Origin: Betaproteobacteria bacterium HGW-Betaproteobacteria-16
GTDB taxonomy: Bacteria > Pseudomonadota > Gammaproteobacteria > Burkholderiales > Burkholderiaceae_C
Assembly (NCBI GenBank): GCA_002840835.1
Contig: PHCQ01000009.1
Coordinates: 60,061-124,060, forward strand
Reading direction: 5' to 3'
DNA: 64,000 nt
Shown one piece after another: positions 46,893 to 55,087 of the stretch (its first letter is position 1; every line of letters begins with the position of its first letter). The translations under genes were made by a program, and so were the position numbers. The notes below the pieces were generated by a model. The model did not search any database, was not told the DNA's origin, and was given only the letters and a program-made list of their open reading frames with translations.

Positions 46893-47903
46893 ATGCAAAG
46901 CCTGCTCGATCCCGCCATCCTGTTTTTCCTCTTCGGCATGCTGGCCGGTGCACTCAAATCCGACCTTGAGATCCCGCCGCAGATCGCAAAGTTTTTGTCG
47001 CTGTACCTGTTAATGGCCCTGGGCCTGAAGGGCGGGTTTGCGCTGGCCGAGTCCGGCTTGAACGCTTCGGTGATGGTGAGCCTGGCAGCCGCGATGCTGA
47101 TGGCCTTCATCGTGCCCGCGATCGGCTACCAGTTGCTCAAGAACCGCCTGTCACGCTTTGATGCGGCCGCCATCGCAGGGGCCTACGGCTCAGTGAGCGC
47201 GGTGACCTTCGTGACCGCCACCCAATACCTGGAAGCCAACCACATGAGCCCGGGAGGCCACATGACGGTGGCACTGGTCGTCATGGAATCGCCGGCCATC
47301 GTTGTGGCCGTGATGCTGGCCAACATGCTGCGGCACGCGCCCGCAGGCACCATGGTCCTCTCGCCATCAGGCGGCGCTGCGGTGCCATTGGCAGGTGGGT
47401 CTGGTGGCGTACCGCCCTTGGGCAAGATCCTTCATGAGTCGTTCACCAACGGTGCGCATCTGCTGCTGCTCGGTGCCATGGCGATTGGCTACCTCAGCGG
47501 TGATGCTGGCAGCGCCGTGATGGCGCCTTTTTCAAGCGACCTCTTCAAAGGCATGCTCGCCTTCTTCCTGCTCGACATGGGGCTCATGGTGGCAAGGAAC
47601 TTTGGCTCCGTTCGTGGCCAGTCGCCTGTCCTGATTGCCTATGCGATCCTGGGCCCGCTTGTACACGCCTCGATCGCGCTGGCACTCGCCGTTCTCTTGC
47701 AACTGCCTGCAGCTGATGCCGCCTTGCTGATGGTGCTCTCGGCCAGCGCTTCCTACATCGTCGTACCCGCCGTCTTGCGCTACGCCATCCCGGAGGCAAA
47801 CCCTTCGCTTTATTTCGGGCTGGCGCTGGGTATCACCTTTCCGCTGAATATCCTGTTGGGCATTCCGCTCTACACCTACTTCGCAACCACCGTGCTGGGT
47901 TGA
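46893..47903 (+). CDS. Sodium-dependent bicarbonate transporter family permease (SbtA-like)
   Basis: LLDPAILFFLFGMLAGALKSDLEIPPQIAKFLSLYLLMALGLKGGFALAESG...GAYGSVSAVTFVTATQYL. Confidence 0.92.
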   Translation: MQSLLDPAILFFLFGMLAGALKSDLEIPPQIAKFLSLYLLMALGLKGGFALAESGLNASVMVSLAAAMLMAFIVPAIGYQLLKNRLSRFDAAAIAGAYGSVSAVTFVTATQYLEANHMSPGGHMTVALVVMESPAIVVAVMLANMLRHAPAGTMVLSPSGGAAVPLAGGSGGVPPLGKILHESFTNGAHLLLLGAMAIGYLSGDAGSAVMAPFSSDLFKGMLAFFLLDMGLMVARNFGSVRGQSPVLIAYAILGPLVHASIALALAVLLQLPAADAALLMVLSASASYIVVPAVLRYAIPEANPSLYFGLALGITFPLNILLGIPLYTYFATTVLG

Positions 47904-48289
47904 GCATGGTTCAGCGCCTCGCACACGGGTAGCAGCGGCGCACCCGCCGCATCGCAACGGTTCAGCTCTGCTTCGAGTTCCGCCAGTTGCCTGGTCAACT
48001 GCTGCAAATGCAGCATCTCCTTCGCCACAGCCGCTCGCCGCGCCTCCAGCAAGGCCGCCATGCGCGACCACCCCTGTGGCGTATGCAGATGCGCCAACCC
48101 TTCCAGCTGGGCCAGGCGAAAACCCAGTGACTGTGCCTTTCGAATCAGCTGCACGCGGGCCAAGTCTTCCTCGCCGTATTGCCGGTAGCTGCCCTGCCGT
48201 GTCACCGCACCCATCAGACCGCGTGCCTCGTACAACCGGATCGCCTTGGGCGTGGTGCCCGTCAAACGGGCCAGTTCTCCTATGCGCAA
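47876..48289 (-). CDS. MerR-family regulator, probable metal sensor
   Basis: MRIGELARLTGTTPKAIRLYEARGLMGAVTRQGSYRQYGEEDLARVQLIRKAQSLGF; C-terminal CDAAGAPLLPVC. Confidence 0.85.
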   Translation of the reverse strand: MRIGELARLTGTTPKAIRLYEARGLMGAVTRQGSYRQYGEEDLARVQLIRKAQSLGFRLAQLEGLAHLHTPQGWSRMAALLEARRAAVAKEMLHLQQLTRQLAELEAELNRCDAAGAPLLPVCEALNHAQPSTVVAK

Positions 48290-48361
48290 ATCGGGTCTCC
48301 TTCATTGGTCGGGCAGATTGTTCATTCAGGCCATCATTTTCGCGTTCCCCGCGGCCGCTCT

Positions 48362-48426
48362 GTGCCGGCAGTTCCCCTGATCGGCTCGGGGCCAATGTGC
48401 CCCACAGGGAACCAAACGCCCGGCAC
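48362..48426 (+). ncRNA. Candidate structured 5' leader of the copper cluster
   Basis: Nested stems GTGCCGG/CCGGCAC, GTTCCC(C)TG/CAGGGAAC, GGGGC/GCCCC; ends 16 nt before the ATG. Confidence 0.4.
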
Positions 48427-48442
48427 CGTATCATTCACCTCC

Positions 48443-48799
48443 ATGCGCCGCCTGCTGCTCGTCTTCATGATCGCCCTCCTGCCACTGCGTGGCCTGGTTG
48501 GCGACGCCATGGCGGTGGCAATGAGCAGTTTGCCGTCTCATGAGGGGGTACCGGCGGTGGCCATGGGCACCATGCCCTGCCCCGATCACGCAGCCACAGC
48601 GCTCCCCGCGCATGACGACGCATCGGCGCATGATGCTGAGCACCAGCACGCCGTCTGCGATCTGTGCAACGGACCGGCCATGACCCGCACCCTGCCGTCA
48701 GACGCTCAGACTTCTCCATCACACAGCTTGCACGTGCCGCCCGTGGAGCACTTTGCCAGTTCTGAACCGCACAGAGGCAACAAACCACCCATTTCCTGA
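48443..48799 (+). CDS. Secreted His/Met/Cys-containing protein, DUF2946-like, copper-cluster associated
   Basis: Signal peptide; MGTMPCPDHAATALPAHDDASAHDAEHQHAVCDLCNGPAM. Confidence 0.6.
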   Translation: MRRLLLVFMIALLPLRGLVGDAMAVAMSSLPSHEGVPAVAMGTMPCPDHAATALPAHDDASAHDAEHQHAVCDLCNGPAMTRTLPSDAQTSPSHSLHVPPVEHFASSEPHRGNKPPIS

Positions 48800-48878
48800 G
48801 CATCCCTACCCGAAGTGCGTCCGCTGCGCCCTGAACAGGGCACCATGCGGGCGCTGTTCAGTGCTCCTGGAGATGCTC

Positions 48879-50324
48879 ATGACACGTTCTTTGCGGTCTT
48901 TGCCGCCCCCCGCGCCCACCGTCGACCCCGCTCGCCGATGGCGCCCCCCTCACCTGCTGTCCGCACTGGTGGCAGCGCTGGTGGTTTCAGGCACCAGCCC
49001 CGCCTGGGGTCAGGCGTCCCCCGAGGTGCCCGCCTTGCTGGCCGCCGACCCGGCCACCGCTTCGCCAGCCCCGCCCTCGCTCACGCTGCCCACGCCGGGC
49101 AGCGCACAGCCCGTCGACAACCCTGCCGATCTCCAGCAGGCCCGAGACATCTGGCGTCGGGCCAACGAGCGGGTGGCCGAATTCCCGCGCGGCCACATCG
49201 ATCTGCTGCGCTGGGAAGCCCGCAACCCTGATCAGGTACGCCAATCCCCCATGCCCGGCAGCGCCAGCGACGCGCCGCTGGGCGTGCTGGAGGCGCTTCG
49301 CCTGTCCCTGCGGCATCGCCCCGATCTGTACACCCGTGTCGGCATGAATGCACTGGCGCTTGCCAAAGTGCAGGTCGCCTATGCCGAGCACCGGCGTGCG
49401 GTGGAAAGGGCCTGGGTCGACGCGGTCGCCGCACGGCAGGCTGCCCGGCATGCCAACGAAGTGCTGCACGCCACCCAGGTAGGCAGCGAACTGGGTCGGC
49501 GCATGGTCAAGGCAGGCAATTGGAGCCACGCCAAACTCATGCGCGAGCAGCTGACCGAAGCCACCGCATGGCAGGCCGCCGCCAACGCCCAGGTCACGTC
49601 GATGCAGGCGCGCGAAAAGCTCGCCGGCCTGATGGGCCTTTGGGATGCGGCTTCGGTGGCACAGCTGGACCAGCGGCTGCCCGACGGCCTGCCCGCCCTT
49701 CCTGTGAGCGCCGAGCCCGGCCCCCATCTCGCAGAAGCCGACATTGAAGGCGCCGTGCTGCGCGGCCACCCCACACTGGGGCTGGAACTGCTGGCCGCAC
49801 AGCGGCGCTTTGCAGGGCTGAGTGCCGGCCGCTGGGATGCCTGGGTGAAGGCATCCGAGTCGGCCTTGCAGGCCATGTCAGACCAAGGCAGCAACGGCCT
49901 CGCCACACCGCCGCATCTGGACGACCCCAGCGTGCTGCGGGACCATCCACTGGAAGGCGCGGTACAGGCGCAGGCCGAATTGCTGAGCATGGCGGCCCAG
50001 CGCCGTTCGATGGCACGCGCGGCATGGGCCCAGGTGCGGCTGCGCCATGCCAGCGCCAAGCATGCACAGGACGTGGTGGGCAAGCTGCAGACCGCCATGG
50101 AACAGGAAACCCTGCTGCGCTACAACGGCATGCTGCAAAGCAGCTGGGAGCTGCTGGCCAGTGCACGTGAACGCATCGCATCGCTCGACGCTGCGTTGCA
50201 AGCCCGGCGCGACTACTGGCGCGCGCACAGCGACTGGCAAGCCTTGCTCGCCGGTGCCGACTACACCGGGCCCGACGCCCCCACCGCCACGGGCGCCGGC
50301 ACCTCTTCTGCGCAAGCTCACTGA
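48879..50324 (+). CDS. TolC-family outer membrane protein
   Basis: Long helical region with duplicated repeats; LGVLEALRLSLRHRPDLYTRVGMNALALAKVQVAYAEHRRAVERAWVDAVAARQ. Confidence 0.78.
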   Translation: MTRSLRSLPPPAPTVDPARRWRPPHLLSALVAALVVSGTSPAWGQASPEVPALLAADPATASPAPPSLTLPTPGSAQPVDNPADLQQARDIWRRANERVAEFPRGHIDLLRWEARNPDQVRQSPMPGSASDAPLGVLEALRLSLRHRPDLYTRVGMNALALAKVQVAYAEHRRAVERAWVDAVAARQAARHANEVLHATQVGSELGRRMVKAGNWSHAKLMREQLTEATAWQAAANAQVTSMQAREKLAGLMGLWDAASVAQLDQRLPDGLPALPVSAEPGPHLAEADIEGAVLRGHPTLGLELLAAQRRFAGLSAGRWDAWVKASESALQAMSDQGSNGLATPPHLDDPSVLRDHPLEGAVQAQAELLSMAAQRRSMARAAWAQVRLRHASAKHAQDVVGKLQTAMEQETLLRYNGMLQSSWELLASARERIASLDAALQARRDYWRAHSDWQALLAGADYTGPDAPTATGAGTSSAQAH

Positions 50325-50377
50325 AACGAGCCACCTTCGGCACGCTGAAGCCGCCCGCAAACCCATGAAACACTGAC

Positions 50378-51781
50378 ATGAACAACACAATCAACCGAAG
50401 GCACTTCTTCGCCGGTGCAGCCGCCACTGCCGTGGCCGCCACCAGCGTGAGCCGGGTGGCACTGGCCGCCATTCCAGAAGCGGTGCAACAGACATCGGCC
50501 GACACCGCCGGCCCCTGGACGCCACCCGGCACCACCGGCGCCGGACGCCCCTACAACCCTGTGGTCACGCTCAACGGCTGGACAGCACCCTGGCGCATGA
50601 ACAATGGCGTGAAGGAGTTCCACCTGGTGGCAGAGCCCGTGGTGCGCGAAATGGCGCCGGGCTTCAACGTCAACATGTGGGGCTACAACGGTCAGAGCCC
50701 AGGCCCCACCATCGAGGTGGTCGAGGGCGATCGGGTGCGCATCTATGTGACCAACCGCCTGCCCGAACACACCACCATCCACTGGCACGGCCAGCGCCTG
50801 CCCAATGGCATGGACGGCGTGGGCGGCGTGAACCAGCCGGCCATTCCACCCGGCAAGACCTTTGTCTATGAGTTCGAGGCCAGGCGCCCCGGCACTTTCA
50901 TGTACCACCCCCATGCCGATGAAATGGTGCAGATGGCCATGGGCATGATGGGTTTCTGGGTCACGCACCCGAAGCAGAAGCACCCATTGATCGAAAACGT
51001 GCAGCGCGATTACTGCTTCCTGCTGAACGCCTTCGACGTGGAGCCCGGCAGCATGACGCCACAGATCAACACCATGCTGGAACAGAACATCTGGAGTTTC
51101 AACAGCCGCGTGTTTCCGGCGATCTCACCGCTGGTGGCCAGGCTGGGCGAGCGCGTGCGCGTGCGGGTAGGCAACCTCACCATGACCAACCACCCGGTGC
51201 ACATCCACGGCATCGAGTTCGAAGTGACCGGCACCGACGGCGGCCCCACGCCCAAGGGTTCACGCTGGCCAGAAGTCACCACAGACGTGGCCGTGGGCCA
51301 GATGCGGCAACTCGAATTCATTGCCGACGAGCCGGGCGACTGGGCCATGCATTGCCACAAGAGCCACCACACCATGGGCGCCATGGGCCACAGCGTACCC
51401 ACCATGATCGGGGTGGACCACAGCGGACTGGTGGCACCGTTGCAGCGTGCCGTGCCCGACTACATGGTGATGGGCGAACGCGGCATGGCCGACATGGGTG
51501 AAATGGAAATGGAACTGCCGGCCAATACCTTCCCCATGATGACCGGCACCGGCCCCTACGGCCCCATCGAAATGGGCGGCATGTTCACCATGCTGAAGGT
51601 GCGTGCCGACCAGAAGCCCGGCGATTACACCGACCCGGGCTGGTACACCATGCCACCCGGCTCCCAGGCCCGGCTGGTGGAGACCGGTGACGCGCCCGCA
51701 GCCAGCCGGCCTGCGGCGCCGGTCCAGCCCGCCAACGCCACCGCCCACAAACCCAGGGCCGGCTCCGGCCACAAACATTGA
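50378..51781 (+). CDS. Multicopper oxidase with Tat signal and Met-rich C-terminus
   Basis: INRRHFFAGAAATA; TTIHWHGQRLPNGMDG; FMYHPHADEM; NHPVHIHGIEF; MHCHKSHHTMGAMGH; MADMGEMEMELPANTFPMM. Confidence 0.93.
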   Translation: MNNTINRRHFFAGAAATAVAATSVSRVALAAIPEAVQQTSADTAGPWTPPGTTGAGRPYNPVVTLNGWTAPWRMNNGVKEFHLVAEPVVREMAPGFNVNMWGYNGQSPGPTIEVVEGDRVRIYVTNRLPEHTTIHWHGQRLPNGMDGVGGVNQPAIPPGKTFVYEFEARRPGTFMYHPHADEMVQMAMGMMGFWVTHPKQKHPLIENVQRDYCFLLNAFDVEPGSMTPQINTMLEQNIWSFNSRVFPAISPLVARLGERVRVRVGNLTMTNHPVHIHGIEFEVTGTDGGPTPKGSRWPEVTTDVAVGQMRQLEFIADEPGDWAMHCHKSHHTMGAMGHSVPTMIGVDHSGLVAPLQRAVPDYMVMGERGMADMGEMEMELPANTFPMMTGTGPYGPIEMGGMFTMLKVRADQKPGDYTDPGWYTMPPGSQARLVETGDAPAASRPAAPVQPANATAHKPRAGSGHKH

Positions 51782-51799
51782 CCCACCAGGAAAACACAC

Positions 51800-52312
51800 A
51801 TGAAGCACACCATCAGCCGCCGCCAGTTCCAGCTCAGCCTCTTGGCATTGCCCTGGGCGCTGGGCACCACCATCGCCCGCGCGCATGGCGACGAACATGG
51901 CAAGCCCGCCGGACCCGTCGTGAAGGAGCAGAAACCCTGGGGCATCGCTGCCGATCCAGGCAAGGCCCAGCGCACGATCGAGATTCTCATGACCGACGAC
52001 ATGAAGCTCAGCCCCAGCCACCTGAACGTGCGCGAAGGCGAAACCCTGCGCCTGCGCGCAGTCAACAAAGGCAAGGTCATGCACGAGATCGTGATCGGCA
52101 CATCGGCTGAACTGGCCGAACATGCCGAGATGATGAAGAAGTTTCCCGCCATGGAGCACGACGAGCCCTACATGGCCCACGTGCCGCCCGGCAAGCGCGG
52201 CGACATTGTCTGGACCTTCAACCGCCCGGGCGACTTCGAATTCGCCTGCCTGATCGCCGGCCACTTTGAAGCCGGCATGCGCGGCACCATCCGTGTCGCA
52301 CCCAATGCCTGA
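51800..52312 (+). CDS. Cupredoxin-like copper-binding protein
   Basis: SRRQFQLSLLALPW signal; KGKVMHEIVIG ... FEFACLIAGHFEAGMRGTIRV. Confidence 0.9.
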   Translation: MKHTISRRQFQLSLLALPWALGTTIARAHGDEHGKPAGPVVKEQKPWGIAADPGKAQRTIEILMTDDMKLSPSHLNVREGETLRLRAVNKGKVMHEIVIGTSAELAEHAEMMKKFPAMEHDEPYMAHVPPGKRGDIVWTFNRPGDFEFACLIAGHFEAGMRGTIRVAPNA

Positions 52313-52334
52313 TCTTGAACTTAGGAGAACCACC

Positions 52335-52805
52335 ATGCAAAGACGCAAGCTGCTCACCGCCGCCATCGGCCTGCCCTTCCTCGGCACCGCCGCTCTGGCC
52401 CAGACCGCCCCTGACACCCTGCCCGTGCTGCAGGTCTGGAAAGACCCGAACTGTGGCTGTTGTGGCGACTGGGTGGCCTACCTCCAGGCCGACGGTTTCC
52501 AGGTCCAGGTGTTCGACAGCGGCAACACGGCCGTACGCAAGCGCCTGGGCCTGCCGGACAAATACGCCTCCTGCCACACCGGACTGATTGGCGGGTATGT
52601 GATCGAAGGCCACGTGAACGCGCGTGAAATCCGCCGCCTGCTGAAAGAGAAACCACAGGCCATTGGCCTCTCGGTGCCCGGCATGCCGGTGGGCAGCCCG
52701 GGCATGGACGGCGCCGTCTACGGCGACCGCCGCGATCCTTACGACGTGGTGCTGGTGATGAAGGACGGCAGCAGCCGTGTGTACCAGTCGTACTTCCGCA
52801 CTTGA
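52335..52805 (+). CDS. DUF411 metal-binding protein
   Basis: VWKDPNCGCCGDWVAYLQADGFQVQVFD...PDKYASCHTGLIGGYVIEGHVNAREIRRLL. Confidence 0.94.
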   Translation: MQRRKLLTAAIGLPFLGTAALAQTAPDTLPVLQVWKDPNCGCCGDWVAYLQADGFQVQVFDSGNTAVRKRLGLPDKYASCHTGLIGGYVIEGHVNAREIRRLLKEKPQAIGLSVPGMPVGSPGMDGAVYGDRRDPYDVVLVMKDGSSRVYQSYFRT

Positions 52806-52845
52806 CCCGCACGGCCAATCCCACACCATTCCATTTGGAGCCCAC

Positions 52846-53196
52846 ATGAAAGTCGCACCACTGTCCCTCGCCTTCCTGCTCGCCACTGTCGCCGTGCCTG
52901 GCATGTCGCAGACGGCGGATCACAACGCACACCATCCGGTCGCGGCACCTGCGAATGAGACAGCTGAAGCCCTGCCCTTCGCCGAAGCCGAGGTACGGCG
53001 CATCGACACCGCCGCGAACAAGGTCTCGCTCAAGCATGGCGAGATCAAGAACCTGGAGATGCCTCCCATGACCATGGTGTTCCAGGTCAGTGACCCGGCC
53101 CTGCTGGGCAAGATCAAGGTCGGCGACAAGGTGCGCTTCACCGCGACCCAGGTGAATGGTGCCTACACCGTCATGAGCCTGGAGCCCGCTCCCTGA
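52846..53196 (+). CDS. CusF-like periplasmic copper-binding protein
   Basis: EAEVRRIDTAANKVSLKHGEIKNLEMPPMTMVFQVSDPALLGKIKVGDKVRFTA. Confidence 0.92.
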   Translation: MKVAPLSLAFLLATVAVPGMSQTADHNAHHPVAAPANETAEALPFAEAEVRRIDTAANKVSLKHGEIKNLEMPPMTMVFQVSDPALLGKIKVGDKVRFTATQVNGAYTVMSLEPAP

Positions 53197-53319
53197 ACGG
53201 CAATGAGTTGAATGCCGCACCGGTCCTCGCTGGCCAGCGACACATCAGGCGAGAAGTGCACTGATCGGTCACTTCTGACATACATCAGTACTTAGCAATA
53301 TTCCTCCTTCTTTTTGCCC

Positions 53320-53346
53320 TTTTGTTTTGTGCTGTCGTGCCGATAC
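53320..53346 (+). promoter_or_regulatory. Candidate sigma-28 (FliA) promoter for the chemoreceptor gene
   Basis: TTTTGTTT-N11-GCCGATAC versus TAAAGTTT-N11-GCCGATAA, exact spacing. Confidence 0.5.
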
Positions 53347-53422
53347 TTCAGATGTGAGGCGCGCTGGCTGTGTCTGTTGCAGATCCGCAGTCTCACGGAA
53401 TACACGCCTCCACAAGACCCCT

Positions 53423-55015
53423 ATGCGCAACAACCTGCCAGTCACCCTGAACGAATTCGTGATCCCAGACGGTGTCAATCTCGTCTCCACCACCGACCTG
53501 CAGAGTCACATCACCTATTGCAACCCCGCCTTTGTGGCGGTGAGCGGCTACGACCGCACCGAACTGATCGGCCAGCCTCACAACCTGGTGCGACACCCCG
53601 ACATGCCTCAGGAAGCCTTCCGGGACATGTGGGAAACCTTGAAGAGCGGCTCCCCCTGGTCCGCACTGGTGAAGAACCGGCGCAAGAACGGCGACCACTA
53701 TTGGGTGATGGCCAATGCCACGCCGGTCGTTGTCAACAGTCAGGTCGTGGGCTACATGTCTGTGCGCACCAAGCCCACCCGTGAACAGGTGCAGGAGGCA
53801 GAGGCCCTCTACACCCGCATGCGCGCCGAGCGTGACAGCGGCAACACCCGCATCGCGCTGCATCGCGGTCGCGTCGTGCGCACCGGCATGCGGGGCCTGC
53901 TGAACCGCCTCACCGAACTCACCCTGGGTCGTGCCATTGGTGGCATCTGTGTGGCGCTGGCCTTGTCCGGTCTGGTCATTGGCAAATTCGCTTCCGGAAT
54001 GAGCAGCACTGCGCAAACGGCGATGGTAATTCCGCTGATTGGCATGGCTGTGCTGGCCGCCTGGCTGCTGCGCCGTTCCATGACAACTCCCCTGCAAAAG
54101 GCGATCCAGTTCGCCAACACCATGGCCGCGGGCGATCTGTCCACCCGGTTTCAGGGGGCTGGCAACGGGGAGTTCGGCGAACTCGCCAAAGCCCTGAACC
54201 AACTGAATGTGAACCTGCAGGCCGTCGTTTCGGACGTGCGCCACGAGGTTGAAGGCGTGCAGGTGGCGTCCAACGAGATTGCCAGTGGCAACCGGGACCT
54301 GTCTTCGCGCACCGAAGCGCAGGCCAGCAGCCTGGAGGAAACCGCTGCCTCAATGGAACAGCTCGCCAGCACAGTCGAGCACAGCACCCAGTCAGCTCGC
54401 GAAGCAGCTTCCCTGTCCCAGCGCGCAGCCACCGTAGCCCGCGAGGGCAATGACGCGATGGGCAAGGTGATCAACACCATGGACGATATCAGCCGCTCGT
54501 CCAGCCGGATCGGCGAGATCATTCAGGTGATCGAGGGCATTTCGTTCCAGACCAACATCCTGGCACTCAATGCGGCCGTGGAAGCCGCCCGCGCTGGTGA
54601 GCAGGGCCGGGGTTTTGCGGTAGTCGCTGCCGAGGTGCGCAGCCTGGCCCAGCGCACCTCCACCGCTGCCAAGGAAATCAAGACGCTGATCGACGAATCG
54701 GCACAGAAAGTGGCGCAGGGAAGCCAGTTGGTGCACAGCACCGGCCAGACCATGAACAACGTGGTGGGCGCCGTGGAGCAGGTCAACGTGCTCATCACCG
54801 ATATCACCAGTGCATCCACCGAACAGTCCATGGGAATTGCACAGATCAACCAAGCGGTGGGTCAGCTCGATTCGGTCACCCAGCAGAACTCGGCCATGGT
54901 GGAAGAGCTCGCGGCCGCCGCCGGCTCCCTGCAGACGCAAGCGGTCGTGGTGCAGGACGCAGTGCAAATCTTCCGCCTCAACAGCCGGGGCAACGTCGCC
55001 ACTGCACGCGCCTGA
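53423..55015 (+). CDS. PAS-containing methyl-accepting chemotaxis protein (Aer-like)
   Basis: STTDLQSHITYCNPAFVAVSGYDRTELIGQPHNLVRHPDMPQEAFRDMW; HAMP; SFQTNILALNAAVEAARAGEQGRGFAVVAAEVRSLAQR. Confidence 0.94.
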   Translation: MRNNLPVTLNEFVIPDGVNLVSTTDLQSHITYCNPAFVAVSGYDRTELIGQPHNLVRHPDMPQEAFRDMWETLKSGSPWSALVKNRRKNGDHYWVMANATPVVVNSQVVGYMSVRTKPTREQVQEAEALYTRMRAERDSGNTRIALHRGRVVRTGMRGLLNRLTELTLGRAIGGICVALALSGLVIGKFASGMSSTAQTAMVIPLIGMAVLAAWLLRRSMTTPLQKAIQFANTMAAGDLSTRFQGAGNGEFGELAKALNQLNVNLQAVVSDVRHEVEGVQVASNEIASGNRDLSSRTEAQASSLEETAASMEQLASTVEHSTQSAREAASLSQRAATVAREGNDAMGKVINTMDDISRSSSRIGEIIQVIEGISFQTNILALNAAVEAARAGEQGRGFAVVAAEVRSLAQRTSTAAKEIKTLIDESAQKVAQGSQLVHSTGQTMNNVVGAVEQVNVLITDITSASTEQSMGIAQINQAVGQLDSVTQQNSAMVEELAAAAGSLQTQAVVVQDAVQIFRLNSRGNVATARA

Positions 55016-55087
55016 GCCCGGCGTTTCAAACCCGCCGCAGCGCCACCGGAGCCCGGCGTGCGTGTGGCGGCGTGATAACGTAGCGGA

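Noticed and set aside
53252-53276. AGAAGTG...CACTTCT inverted repeat after the cusF-like gene
   Set aside because: The 7-bp stem is weak and the T-rich stretch is over 30 nt away, so terminator function is not supported
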